Part shown: one piece after another, positions 33,960 to 46,160 of the stretch
Numbering within the stretch: the stretch's first letter is position 1
Layout: every line of letters starts with the position of its first letter
Source: Romanomermis culicivorax
Lineage: Eukaryota; Nematoda; Enoplea; Mermithida; Mermithidae
Assembly: GCA_963922205.1 (NCBI GenBank)
Contig: CAWUHX010000068.1
Location: 372,001-436,000, forward strand
DNA length: 64,000 nucleotides
Direction of reading: 5' to 3'
The notes under the pieces: generated by a model
Seen by the model: only the letters and a program-made list of their open reading frames with translations
The model's database searches: none
Told to the model about the DNA's origin: nothing
Made by a program: the position numbers and the translations under genes

Positions 33960-34350
33960 TTGAAATTCCAATCAGATTTGTGTACAATTTTAGGAGCTGT
34001 AGGTGTTTGGGCATTCTGAAAGTTAATACAAAAATTTTTGTTCAATGACCCTAAATATGCAAGGGCATACATCAAATAAAACATTCAGATTGTATTTTTG
34101 TTAATTAATGCATTGACTTTTGAAGGATTTCCATAAGTATGCCTTCTTCAGAGCTGTGCTGCTCCTCAAACATTGAAGGAATCTAGATGAAAATTTTACC
34201 AATACAGTAGCAATGCATGAGCTATAAAATAGGAAAATCAAATTCTGTGATACCCAATAGGAAGGTGCTCAAGAGTGCTTATAATGAAAATTTTTTCAAT
34301 TTAGACACGCAAGTTTCGACATTTAAACTCTCTTAAAGTGTAGTATGGAA
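33960..34350 (-). repeat. Dispersed repeat matching 49.2-50.6 kb in inverse orientation
   Basis: The reverse complement shares CACCTACAGCTCCTAAAAT (50523), GCACAGCTCTGAAGAAGGCA (49402) plus the following TACT-ATGGAAATCC, and GGCACTC-TGAGCACC (49277) with the region left of the 3.7-kb element. These blocks are closer together here. Confidence 0.6.
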
Positions 34351-36383
34351 TAATTTACTGTATGTATTATACGGAAAATAGCCTATCCACTCTAGTGTAA
34401 ATTGAAAACTTATTAATTGAATAAAATCAATCCAATCCTGTAATATAACTTGGCTAACAAGACCATTGGAAAATACCAAAAAATCAATTTTCAAACTTTC
34501 ACCCACTGTAGTAGCATGAATTTTCCTTTTGAACCAAAATCAGTGATACCATGAAACTCAGTAGATGAAACTATAAAAAATATCTTTTTTTGAAAAATGA
34601 TTAATTTTCGACTTATCATAGAGAAAGTTGAATCTTTCAAAAATTGTGTCAAACACTTTTATAAATGATAACATGAAAAGATAAAATTTGTATTATTCAG
34701 GAAATTCCATTCGATTTATGGATTCAGTGGAATTTTCCAAATTGCTATGATGCGACCGAAAGTAAAATGATTATCCACTGTCCATAAATATCTGGTAGCC
34801 GTTATTACCTGTTTTCAATAATACGGATGGCTTGTTAGGATGCCAATTATAAATTCACAATAATTGACATTAGAGCATTCAGTCAATAAGGCAATGCTAT
34901 GAAATATTTGGAGTATGGTTTTGGGAAAGCTATCCTTGAACAGAATCTGTCTGTTCTGGCTGATATAGCATTACACCTATCTATTGAATGTGTCCCACAT
35001 GTTTTTGTTGCAGACAAAGCATTTCTGCTTCACCCAAGTTCAATGTGATCCGTCCCAGGTCTTCAGTTGAATAGAGATAAATGTTCTGCTTTTGACTATA
35101 TATTATCTTGAGCAAGGAGAATTGTCGAGAATGCATTTGGTATTTTGTTTGCAAGATGATATATTTTGCTGTATACAATTGACACAACTCATTGTCATGT
35201 AAATGAAATCATTAAAGTTTGCATTGTGTTGCACAATTATCTAAAAACTATGGATAGCATACCTCCACCAACTCATCAATACTCTAATACAAAACATATA
35301 AAATAACTCATTGAGAACTTCCTCAAAAACTGTTTGTAGAATTTTTAGATTTTAACTTCATTGAAATCATTTCTGATCAGTTTTTATAGCAAATTCTCAG
35401 TGTGTTAATTATTATCTATTGATTGACACCAATTTCCATTCAATTTTTGAATATATGATATGCAAGTAATAGTCTTAAAACTGAATTGTCAATTTTTGTG
35501 ACTGTAGAAAGAAGTTCCCATTGATGGCTCATTAGGAACATTATACACATTTGCACACATCAGTTTCAGGATAAAAAGAACCAACATAAAAGGAAGACCA
35601 ATTAAAATGGCTGAATTCTACCCAAATTAGGAAGATTTAACAGTTGTCCCATCCTTTTGGATATAGGTAATTTTTTAATGAATAATTCAACAATTGAAAA
35701 TGCAAATCCATATGGAAAATTATGCTTCTAAAGGATATATACTAGCCTTTTACAACAGAATGAAACTGAATGGATCATAACAGCTTGAAATGTTCAGCCT
35801 AAAATCCACCTTTGGTCAGAAAATGCAACTTCGAGGAAAATGACTGTCAGTAACCTTCAATTAAGCTACATTCTACTGATTGCATTCCATTCTCAGCCTA
35901 TGTTCCATCCATTGCATTCTGTTCTGTTCTATTCTGTTACAAAAGGCAAATGGTCCTCAACCCATACATTTGATGTTTTTTCACTTTGAACACAATATAT
36001 ATATTACATCTTAATGCACTAGCCAATATAACTGTAATGCAGACAAAATGCACAAACTTGATAGATTCAACCTCATTTTTTAAAATTATCCACGGAAGAT
36101 CTAATGGATGTCTAAGCTGTTCACAAGTCTCACTTTGTGGGCACTTTTCATACAACAAATTGTAAATGGATGTTTTTTGCATTTCCATTCTATATACATG
36201 AATTGATTCAGAAGAAGTATGAAGATTGCTCTACTGACCAACTGACTACTGATGTAGTGGTTCCCAATGATGAGAGACCTAATGGAAGTTCTGTCCTTTT
36301 ATGTCACTGACATTTGTTTTTTTAATTAAACATTATTAAAATTTAACATTTTTAAAATATAAAAAACTATTTGTACAGAATAC
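34351..36383. other. AT-rich gene-free stretch
   Basis: 34480-34650 has weak similarity to the long terminal repeats at 53.9-54.7 kb (TTGAATCTTTCAAAAATTGTGTC-type text). No gene is supported in the rest. Confidence 0.35.
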
Positions 36384-36806
36384 CATACATGCACATGGGG
36401 AGGGAGTTTGGGGGGGGGGTTTATCCCCAGCAGACTTTGATTGACTGCCAGTTTGATCTGCAGCAGACTTTGATTGACCCACTACCTCAGTAAAGATTGA
36501 GGAGATGATGAAAGAAAATGAGCTGGAGAGTAGAAAAATTCACCATAAAAATGGGTATAATGCTGTAGTTCAACAATTTTTTAAACAAAGTATACCTGAT
36601 TCTGAAAAAATAAAATTAAAACTTAAAAAGTGCAGTCTAAGCAAATATTTTTACATATCTGACTAATATAGACTGAAGAATATACTACTTGGATGTTAGA
36701 AAACCTTTCTAAGATCTTTCTTTTCGTTATTTAGAATGAAAAAAATTTGTATTCCATCCCCATCCCTGGCTGACCTCCAGCAGAATTTTTATGCTGTGCA
36801 TGTATG
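36384..36806 (-). mobile_element. hAT-like MITE, CATACATGCAC family, with perfect 8-bp duplication
   Basis: 423 bp between CATACATGCACATGGGG and GCTGTGCATGTATG, flanked by identical CAGAATAC at 36376-36383 and 36807-36814. Internal landmarks (CAGCAGACTTTGATTGAC, CTCAGTAAAGATTGAGGAG, GAAAACCTTTCTAAGATC, CTGGCTGACC) match the reverse complement of the 26.5-kb copy. Confidence 0.9.
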
Positions 36807-36814
36807 CAGAATAC

Positions 36815-38660
36815 CATGCCTCTATTAAATTTATATACAATACAAAATTCAATAAATTCATAAATTCAAAAAAAGAAAAACCCTTGTTTCAGGCATTTGG
36901 CAGATAATGGACACAGATATGAAAATCTGCATTTCAGTTTTTTGAAAAACAATGAAATCTGTCACCGCTTCTATCCCAGAAACATCTATGTTTCAGTTGA
37001 AAAATCCACCATCTGCATCTGCTTTTTAGTGATTGAAAGTGGTCACAATGCACCAAATACATAAGATTTAAAAAAAAATATGCATCCACCTTTCAGTCAC
37101 AAAAATCAAATACAATCTTCAACCAAATTCACCTTCCAGATGCATCTAGCAAGACTACTGTGAAGGATTAGTAGAGATATTTTATCTTTAGACACTTGAC
37201 AAAACCAAATGCATGAATGTTTATTTTAATCTATATAGAGAGGTATGTAGAAAAACAACATAATGCACAAAAATTATATGTGCAACTTAGACAATACTGA
37301 CGGATCAGAAAACAGTCTTATTACATAGACTATGTATGCTTTGATGAACTTCTGGCAGTTAATTGGTCATGTATGCACCCTTTCTGGACATCATATAAGA
37401 TTGGTTCATATTCTTTCTTTAGTTCATCAACCATCTGTTTGAAAGTCTTTTGGTGGCGGCTAGTTGAATCTTCCATTGAGGTCAGTCTAATTGTTGGTTC
37501 TATAATTGAAATATATGTGATACATATTGAGGATTAAAGTTTATCAACTCAAAGTCCAATGATTTAGCTGATTCTTTAACAGTCTATTTTTCTGTAATGC
37601 TTCTAAGCGGAAAGCAAGAATTAACTATAGTTTATTATTTTGAAGTGCATTCGAACCATGCAAAGAGCCCACAGACAAACTCACTGCAAGACTCTAGAAT
37701 GGTGCTAAATCTAGTTTTGTTATACTGTATCCCAAACATATTTCCAATATCGGGACCCATTAAATATGAGCTGCACCTCATTGGGCAGCATACCTGTAAT
37801 TTGTGGGAGGACTTGGGCACATCCTGTCTCAACTCAGTCCGACCAGATACCCAAATGTTGAGACATCTCCAAACCTCCATTGATCCTATGAACCTCAACC
37901 CCCCATCTCGAACACTTTTGTTGCAAGAAATAGCACTTTCTTGTCTTTTTGAGAAAGCTTTTAGAATTTTCACCCTTTTAGGGCTTTTCTTGACAATCCC
38001 AGGATTTCGAAAATATTTAGTATCCACAATTTTCTACTTATGTAATTATTCTTCTTTTCTTTATACTATTTTCTAAATTCTACATAATTTTCTTATAGTC
38101 AATTTTAATAAAATTTTCTGCTGAACCATGTCACATCCAACTGTGAGTTTGTGCGCATAATCAATTGACTGTTAACACATTCTGGAATGAAAAATCTTAC
38201 TGTAATAGCATTGTGTGAAGGTTGTATAGCAACTGACTACAATTTTTGTCTCTGTTTTTGAAAATGTCATTTGAATGTACAGTAGATTTTTTTAAAAGTC
38301 TGTAAACTATAAATTTACAAAAATTTTAATGCGCATTTATTTCTAAAAATTAGTTTCGATCAAATTTTACAAAATTGTGTGTATTTATATTTCAAAAATC
38401 ATTCACTGAGTTGGATGTCACAAAATAAAATACATCATGACCGGAATCATTGAAGCTTTTGAGTCAACCAGATTAAGTTAAACTTGACAACTTATACACA
38501 AATATCCATCAAAATGGACACAGTTTTCACTGAGAATTTTGGCTAAGTCCAGGAGCCAGTCGAAGTCTGATTGAAAAAATTATCCACAATCTTGATGTCT
38601 AAAATCCGTTTCTGGACTGCATGGTCTTGGTACCAATAGTTTAACTTAAGAACTAAGCCT
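36815..38660. other. AT-rich gene-free stretch
   Basis: Contains one CTATAGTCTG-type end near 37578-37640. The 130-160-codon open frames on both strands at 37597-38076 overlap each other and match nothing I recognise; judged non-coding. Confidence 0.35.
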
Positions 38661-38921
38661 CAGACAGCGCATGGCATGTTTGGAGTCTAAAACCCTTTGT
38701 ATGCAGTCTGCACATCAGTCTATAAATTCAGAAAGAGTTGAATCAATTTAGTTTAGACCATTGTACATGTTGTAAATGTCATAATGTCTGGCAGGGCACG
38801 TTTGATGTCTAAAACCCTTTGTATGCAGTCTGCATATCAGTTCATAAATTTAGAGAATTCTGAATCAATTTAGTTTAGACCATTGTAGATGGTCTAAATG
38901 TCACAAGGTCTGACAGTCGCA
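38661..38921 (+). repeat. 122-bp tandem repeat, ~2 copies
   Basis: GTCTAAAACCCTTTGTATGC starts at 38685 and again at 38807; CAATTTAGTTTAGACCATTG ends each unit; a partial third start (GTCTGACAG) follows. Confidence 0.75.
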
Positions 38922-40821
38922 GTCTCCAATTTTTCTGCCAGATAAAGGCTTTTTTTAACAAAATAACATTTTTGTACAAAAATAGTTTTACCAAATTGAT
39001 TTTTTTCCCAAAAATGAAAAAAATTGAGAAAATTCTGTATATCTTGTTACAAAAATCGAATTTTTGAGTGTAAAAACTTACAACAAACACTTGAAAGTCT
39101 TTGCCTATTTATTCACAAATGTGACATGTGGTACCAAGATTTTATTTCACAAAAAGACAAAGGCTGGATCTTACTGTGAGGATTTTCATTCAAAAAATAT
39201 TTGAATGCTAGTTGAATATGGTCATAGGTTTCCAGTCCCATGTGGCACAGAGCTCATTAGCAGAACATCATGAAAATATGTTATAGAACTTGCTTTCCAC
39301 TCTCATAATATCAAAATATTTCAAGAGAACCAGACTATTCCAAAGTTGTGGTTGTATCAGACCATCTTACAAGATTATCTTCAATGAATGTACTTTGATA
39401 TGATAAACTTTCTTGAATAGGCTCAACGAGCTTGCTCTCCATAATTTCAACAAAAATTGCACTGTGACCTCATTGTGTCATCATTTCAAAGCAAGTAGAG
39501 TATTGAAGCAAGCCCGTAAGAACTACTTGAGTTTTGATCTCTTCACAACAATGCTTTTATTGTCTCCTCTGTTGATATGCAGATAAGGAGCAAGACAGGG
39601 CTTGTTTGACAAAGAATGAGGAAATTCTAAAAATTTTTGAAGTACTGGAAAAGATCCAATATGTGGTACAAAACTATTCACATTACAATGTTTAAAACTA
39701 TTTTGGTCTATCTACTGACACTATCTCATTCAAGCCCAATCAAGGATTCATCCAGTGTCGAAGTCACTTTTCAATGTCAAAAATTTATTAAGGACAAATT
39801 TTTTTAGTCAGTTTTTATGGAGTTCACTTTGCAACTTCACCAAAAATTGCACTTTGAAATTAATACAAACTGCAACCATTGATTAACACATTTCCGGAGA
39901 ATGAAAAAAATGTAAAAATGATAAAACTTTTCAAGGTAATCACTTCATTTTTTCGAAAATCATATTCCACCTAACCAAACTCACTCAATTCAGATTAGCC
40001 ATTCATTATGTAGTCTTGTTTCACGATAGAAGAATATAGGCCAAAAGGTTCAGATGAAATTTAGCAATGCTCGTAGCATGACAATAAGTTAATCATTTGA
40101 GACTTTTAGAGTGCTCCAAAACTGTACCCCAATTTGATTGGAAGATTGAAAAGGTTAACAGTAAAATTAATCCGTTTCTTGCTATCCTGAGAGCTATCCT
40201 AAACAATGCATTAAAGATTTAGGACTGAGAAGTATGCAAAAACTGACATGAAATGGCCTACATGGTAATGTATGGATAGACAGTATATGATCACATTGCC
40301 AATTACCAAATGTGATGAAAACAACTTGCATGCAAACTGTTATAAAACGCTTCTTTGAGATTTAAAGAAGAATTGAGGGAGAAACAGCTGACTTATTAAA
40401 AAAAAGTTGATCAGCGATCGATTGCAGTCAGCCTAGCAGGCTATATTTTAACATATGGCCTCTGTCCTTTTCATACGGATTGTCTATGCAACAGAATCCT
40501 GCAATGCTGCTCGCAAGGAGACAACTTCCACATGAAAATGTACCATCTGTGGAATTTAGATCAAACGATATAGAAAGCAAGTTTCATATTTAATTCGGCA
40601 TTTAAAAACATCAATTGAGCACAGTAAAACCCATAATGAAGCTTTTAACACTCTTTGCATAAATCTTTTTGTAGAACCCACAGTTTTTCATGGGATAATT
40701 CCAACTAGAAAATCACTAGATTAGAAATAAAGGCCAAGGCACCTATGGGGCATCCTCTATTGTTCAGCTATCACTGATGTATGTTGGCAGTTTTTGTATT
40801 GTTACAGTTAGTACCGAGACA
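38922..40821. other. AT-rich gene-free stretch
   Basis: Only a right-end fragment of the CTATAGTCTG family (39285-39340, TTTCAAGAGAACCAGACTAT) is recognisable. Confidence 0.35.
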
Positions 40822-41548
40822 TTACAACATGGCACAATAGAGCACCAACATTGAAGCATGGGCATTAGAGTGCATGGGCATTAGAGCACAGACATTAGAG
40901 CGCAGGACAATAGAGCACAGGCACATTAGAGTGCAATCAAAAATTGCGAAAGACACAAAAAATCGCAAAATATTTGACCTTCGAACCTTTGAATAACATT
41001 GTTTCATTTTATTATTCTCGAGTTCATCTTGAATTTCTAACTCACATTCAGAATCACACATGCAGTTATTTGTCAGCTTTTGAAAACTTTGTCAGCTTTT
41101 GAAATAAAGCTGCTTCCTTAGTATTCTTTTTTCATGTTCAAATACAATATTGCAGATCAGGGAATATTGGTTAAAACTTTTTCGAACCAATAGATGCACC
41201 CTAATGTACCTGCACTCTTTGTCCTGTGCTCTAATGTCCCTGTGCTCTAATGTCCCTGTGCTCTAATGTCCCTGTGCTCTAATGTCCCTGCACTCTAATG
41301 TCCCTGCACTCTAATGTCTGCGCTCTATTGTCCTGCACCCTAATGTCATTCCGCTCTATTGTTCTGTGCTCTAATGTCCCTGAACTCTATTGTCCTGTGC
41401 TCTAATGTCCCTGCGCTTTATTGTCCTGCGCCCCAATGTCCCTGGGCTCTATTGTCCTGCACTCAAATATCTCAGCGCTCTAATGTTCGCATGCTAATGC
41501 CCCTGCACTCTAATGTCTGTGCTTTATTGACCCGCACTAATGTCCTGT
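40822..41548. mobile_element. Foldback-like element with minisatellite arms, no telomeric core
   Basis: Left arm 40830-40935: units like GACATTAGAGCGCAG and GACAATAGAGCACAG. Right arm 41196-41545: about 20 inverted units of 15-16 bp (CTCTAATGTCCCTGTG and variants). The 260-bp core includes GTCAGCTTTTGAAATAAAG to GCAGATCAGGGAA, shared with 20453-20530. The flanks TGTTACAGTTA (40802) and TGTCACAGCTA (41547) may be a decayed duplication. Confidence 0.75.
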
Positions 41549-41663
41549 CACAGCTACAACTATGGGAGCACTACTCATTGCTGAAGGGAATCCGATGCTA
41601 CAATCTGTTTTTCAATTCTCTTAAAACGAAAAGTGATGCAAAACACCTGACAAGACGCTTACT

Positions 41664-41891
41664 CATACCTGTTATAGGTCCGACCAGTTGGGGTGGGGGA
41701 CATAAACCCAAAATTTTGGGGTGGGAGTTCCCGAATTTCCAAAATTTTCGGGGGTTACAAAAATCCTGAAAAGGTCGAAAAATTTGAGGGGTTGGGTATA
41801 GGGTTGACCAAGTTAGGGGGAGTCCCGAAATTTAGGTATAGAGTTCGACCAAGTTGGAGGTCGTTCCCCTACCCCCTTAGTTACAGGTGTG
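41664..41891 (-). mobile_element. CATACCTGT-family MITE, copy 3 (reversed)
   Basis: Starts CATACCTGTTATAGGTCCGACCAGTTGGGG-type text, so it is in the opposite orientation to copies 1, 2 and 4, and ends TTACAGGTGTG. Flanks CGCTTACT and CATTTACT agree at 6 of 8 positions, a decayed 8-bp duplication. Confidence 0.75.
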
Positions 41892-42006
41892 CATTTACTG
41901 CAGAATTTTATACCACAACATGCTCCAAGAATTAGTTGACAAGTGCCAAAAATTTTGAATTCTGTGGTCCGCCCAAATCCACATGGCCGGTGCATCAGAA
42001 AAATAA

Positions 42007-42076
42007 GGCTCAGTGAGGGGCTCGAAACCTCGACCTTCTGCCCTTAAGGCAGATGCGCTATCCAACTGTGCTAGCC
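42007..42076 (-). tRNA. tRNA-like sequence, anticodon UAA, probable pseudogene
   Basis: The reverse complement has a D-arm (GCACAGTTGGATAGCGC), a perfectly paired anticodon arm (TCTGC-CTTAAGG-GCAGA, reading anticodon UAA), a 5-nt variable loop and a T-arm with TTCGAGC. The acceptor stem does not pair, and position 53 is T rather than G. UAA would mean Leu, yet Leu tRNAs carry a long variable arm, absent here. Flanking ATCCACATG (41978) and CATGTGGAT (42082) are inverted. Most likely a decayed tRNA or a tRNA-derived SINE head. Confidence 0.5.
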
Positions 42077-42689
42077 AATTTCATGTGGATGATTCAGAAA
42101 TTGTGCTTGTAGTAGTGGTGGTGAGTGGGGGGCATGCCGCGTACTGAACAGCCTCATGCACAACTATAATTCCATATGATGTGTAGTGTATCAGAAAATA
42201 CTAAAAACAACTTGCTTTCCTGATTACAAGCATTTCAGGGGAAATAGACTGTATACGAGCATATGTCTGGCTTAATTCATTTGAAATGCGACGGAAGTGC
42301 CTTAGGTTAAATAGGTTAAACACACTATAATTTTTGCAGATTGGGATATATAAAACTTCAAGACCTATAATGGCATGAGTGTCTGATTGTCAAGAAATGT
42401 CTTTGCTGAATGCTTGCTTTCCAAAATTTAATGAACATACATTAAATAAGGATAAGATATAGCTACTGATGCGAAATTCATTGGTTTTGAGCAGAATATT
42501 TGCTCGATTAACAAATCCTATTGCAGATGAGTTTGACAACTTTGTGGAAGAGTCCCAAAACGTGCTATCTACTTAAGGTCATGTTTTTATTGTGCAGTGG
42601 CGAACACAGGGAGGCGGGGGGCGGCCGCCGCCGCCGAACTCATGTTCTTAAAATGAAAATTATCAAGATCATGGTTCAAAAGGAATTCA

Positions 42690-42860
42690 AAACCGAAAAG
42701 ATGCATTTTGGTGAATTTTAGAAGCTCAAAATCTCAAAATTTTCCTGCGCTTCGCGCCGATCATGGGTATAGTAATAATTATTTTCTGTCAGGCGTGGCC
42801 GTTAGCATATCTACTTCCACTTACTAATTAACAGTCAACAGTTTCTATCAATGGAAAGAC
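42690..42860 (+). repeat. GC-hairpin repeat unit, copy of 14.8-kb unit
   Basis: CCGAAAAGATGCATTTTGGT through a degenerate hairpin (42744-42760) to GGCCGTTAGCATATCTACTT and CAACAGTTTCTATCAAT matches 14811-14990 closely. Related text resumes at 43310-43460, split by the MITE at 43083. Confidence 0.65.
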
Positions 42861-43082
42861 CTCGTCTCGTCTCATTTTGTAATCAATAACAGTCAGTATT
42901 TCGTCGAAAACTGAGATTTTTTATCGACTCTCTCAATTTTTTGTCTCAGGCCTTGGAATTTTTCAAACGTTTATAAGACGAACTTCTGCATTTATAGACG
43001 ATAAGGATTGAAGTCATCATTATGGACTTTAATTTTAGAGCTTCTATTCAGGAATATTTGTTGCATAGATTCAGTTTCTAGC

Positions 43083-43310
43083 CATACCTGTAATTGGGGG
43101 TGGGGTAGGGGGAGGACCCCCCAACGTGGCCAACCATATATCCAACCCCCCAAACCCCCCCCCCCCCCAGTTTGGAAAAAATTAAAAAATTTGCAAAAAA
43201 GTGTATGTTTTTTGGCCTTTTTTGGGAAAATTTCGACTTTTTTCGACCCCCTCCCCCCAAATTTCGGATTTACCCCCCCCCCCCAACTGGTCGGACCTCT
43301 CACAGGTATG
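43083..43310 (+). mobile_element. CATACCTGT-family MITE, copy 4
   Basis: 228 bp from CATACCTGTAATTGGGGG to CTCTCACAGGTATG, with flanks TTTCTAGC (43075-43082) and TCTCTAGC (43311-43318), an 8-bp duplication with one change. Inserted inside the hairpin-repeat copy. Confidence 0.85.
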
Positions 43311-43844
43311 TCTCTAGCGTTCTAGAATATAATAACTTATAAATTTTTTATACGGAACAAATTACGTTCTATTAGTTTGATTTTAATTTATTTCTCAACG
43401 TTGTGAAGGTCCATTTTCCTGCGTTTTACATAGTGAAAATCCAAAAATTTTTCCAAGAAATGAGTACAATTCTCTAATTGATAATAAGTGCAATCCTCTG
43501 ATCGATTATTTGATATTTTTTATTGTTGTGTCTGATCTTTCTTAATTAAAAAAAATCGTTTTTATGCCGATGCAAATAATTTACCAAAAATATAAAAATT
43601 GCAAAAAAAATTTCCGCCCCACCCAAAAAAAATTCCTGCGTCCGCCACTGTTATTGTGGTACCTACGACGATAAGCAATTAAAGCTTAAGATTTTGGATA
43701 CCCTATATTTTTGTTTTATTTTGCAGTTTTCCGTCAGATCACAATTCTATTGTGTCTTTAGCAGAAAATATTGTTCAAAAAATGATTTTTTCAAGACGAT
43801 ATATGACGACGTTAAAAAATGTAAGAAATTGCAGAATTTCTTAC

Positions 43845-46160
43845 CCGGATCTTCAACATCCCTCGTTTCTTCTTGATTCCCATCCACGATTTGTGCGCAT
43901 AAGTATAGTATAATGATGATAAGCACGACAACAATCAGTCTGTAAAATATAAGGATCAACGAAGAAACAAGCACAACATGTTCATTGGCTGTCACACATC
44001 AGCTGCAAGGAAGATTTGTTAGAGGTCAACCGAATTTTAGCCAAACTTTAACCTACATTACAAGACGCCGTGTTCAAAAAAAAAAGAAATGTCATATTTG
44101 TAGAGTGAATGAGGAATTAAGCTCACCTTTGACTTGAGTCAACTTCTTGATCCATGGCGATCAAAGTCAAAATCAATAGGGGGAGAGGTAGACAAAGGTC
44201 GATTTTAGTCGGTTTATCAATAATCAACAATTTTTTCTATAATTCCTGATCAAAACTTGTTGGAGCTTACTCATGGAACAAATAGAAGTTAATTTTACAG
44301 ACAAATGAGGCGAAAATTTCACAACAAATTAAGACTTTAAGAAACACAGAGTGAGTGGCACATCAACAACCAACGACTGAATCCAAATTTGCAGTAAGAG
44401 ATGCACTCATGCGTGTCCTAGGCTTTCCCTTTAGGCCAGAGCCAAAAGTGATACGAATTGTGAAATTAGATAAATCAGTGCTATTGCAGTCAACACCTCT
44501 CCCCATTGCAGCATGTAGATCGCATTAAGTGATCAAAATGTGATGGAAAGATGCACTCAGGAAAGCCCATGTTAGAAGAGCTAATGTTCTCTCACCCAGA
44601 CTGTCTACAATTTGGGAAATTGGTGGTTGATCTGCAAGGACATTATAGCTCAGCTGTTCATTCTTTCCATACTGCTATACTAGAGTGCATAGCATAGGAA
44701 GCCGTTGCATGAGAGGTAGGCAAGAAATCCCTAGATTTCATTTTCCGTTTCTTGATCAAGCTATACTGTTGCATCCTCACATACATAGACATTCCATGGG
44801 TAAGATTAATTTCTCTCCTATTCATTATCCAAAGTTGGTGACACATTTTCCTTATCAGATCGGTTGTGGAAACAAATAGCACAATAGTACTGAAACCAGG
44901 TTCGATCTCGGGTGCAAGCCACATTTTTCTGGTAGCTGGCCTAAACACACACATCCCTTCATCCTTACGGAGCGATGAATTGTGTAGGCAAGCTTGGAAC
45001 GATTCTTTCTGGGATCCACTCAGCCCGGTTAGCATTTTGGCGATAAAGTGCGACAATTGAGGAGGTGTGCCTTTTCTATCTATGGGTAAGTAGCCGAAAA
45101 AGTCCTGCTATGTCAGGCAGAAACTACCCTGTGGAATGTGGCCTCCACTAGGCGGCAAAAGAGCTCCTCTCATATAAGGTGGGCACTTATAATACCGTAT
45201 AAAAAAGAAAAATAACAATAGTTGTGGATGCAATGGCATAATTCCAGTGGAAGAAATGGCACATCCAAGTCCTTCAACATCTTGTTCATTGCCGATATAA
45301 AGAGTGGTCACAGCAGCTACTTCAACTCCGAACTGTTGCTAATTGTATGTGTATAGGAGTTGCTTCTTTGACTCAGTTGGTTAAAACCTATGACTTAACC
45401 TCAAGGGTCCTGGGTTTGGGTCTTGGACTGATTTTATCTCTAAAATCCCAAACAAGAGGGAGAAATTGCTCTCTGTTTTTTTGTGGATGTATCTATATGT
45501 ATTTTTATGTTGTTGCCAAGAATTAGATTTTATTGGCAGCAATACCAGGATCTCGATTCTAAATAGGCCTAAGCTAAATCTTTGTCGAAACGATACAGAC
45601 TGTTTGGATTTTACTCCTCAAAATCTGGAACTGTAAGTTTATCCCTTTTTCCTGCATCGGGAGTGGATTGGCAACGATTTGTTTCATGATTTTACCTACA
45701 CAATTTTGAGCCAACTTGACCAATCTCCGGCGATTTTTTACTAAAAAGTTTTGCATGCAGTTGTGTACAAACTATCTGTTGACTTCACTAATTTGTATCT
45801 CTTTTCACTTTAAAAGCATGAAAAGGCTAATGGCATTTTTACAAGTTGAATGATCTGCAACCTAAGACTGACTTACATTATCGCCCAAGTGGGCAGACTT
45901 CCGGTATATCCATAGTTTCTTTTACCATAAGATCGTGAGGACCAGGATGAGGATGAAGAGGAACGTGAAGACGATGGCCATGACCAACTTCGACCACTGC
46001 CCCTTCTGCCTCCACCACTGCTACCGTAGCTTCTGCTGCCACTGCTGCTGCTGCTTCCTCCACCACCTGTTCGGCTTCCACCACCCCTTTTCAATGAGCA
46101 ATATTGGAAGTAACAAAATAGTACGACGAAAAATAATACACATTTCAAAGGCATAGCCAT
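43845..46160 (-). CDS. Novel-family small type I membrane protein, member A (partial 3' end)
   Basis: Exon 1 (45877-46160) starts ATG with a signal peptide (MAMPLKCVLFFVVLFCYFQY), then LKRGGGSRTGG, a ~50-residue Ser/Gly/Arg-rich stretch, and LPTWA before the donor GTAAGT. Exon 2 (43845-43939, acceptor TTTTACAG) continues in phase with a hydrophobic LIVVVLIIIILYLCA and an acidic tail with NQEETRDVEDP; its donor GTAAGA means more exons, not found. Predicted: short secreted ectodomain, single membrane span, short cytosolic tail. The same two-exon plan recurs at 48-55 kb and 63.4 kb on the same strand. I recognise no known family; Gly/Ser-rich text alone is weak evidence, but the conserved signal, LKRGGGSRTGG, LPTWAI and splice phase argue for a real gene. 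Confidence 0.7.
44640..45330. repeat. Intronic sequence with tRNA-like box B, possible SINE
   Basis: Lies in the intron of member A. CCAGGTTCGATCTCGGG (44898-44914) fits a tRNA box B, and the surrounding text is less AT-rich than its neighbourhood, as in SINEs. The 132-codon minus-strand open frame here is not supported as a gene. No second copy is present in the window. Confidence 0.3.
45363..45433 (+). repeat. tRNA-derived (SINE-like) sequence
   Basis: TGACTCAGTTGGTTAAAAC resembles box A and GGGTTTGGGTCTTGG box B, ~40 bp apart. The folded form gives an anticodon loop CTTAACC (UAA again), with an imperfect anticodon stem. Followed by unrelated sequence; interpreted as a decayed tRNA or SINE head. 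Confidence 0.45.

Noticed and set aside
37597-38076. Overlapping 159- and 130-codon frames on opposite strands
   Set aside because: No domain or splice context recognised; the overlap on both strands suggests chance. A CATACCTGTAAT word at 37788 was considered as a MITE start but no opposite end was found.
44658-45056. 132-codon minus-strand frame in the member A intron
   Set aside because: Covers a tRNA-like box B and looks like translated SINE sequence; no start or splice support.
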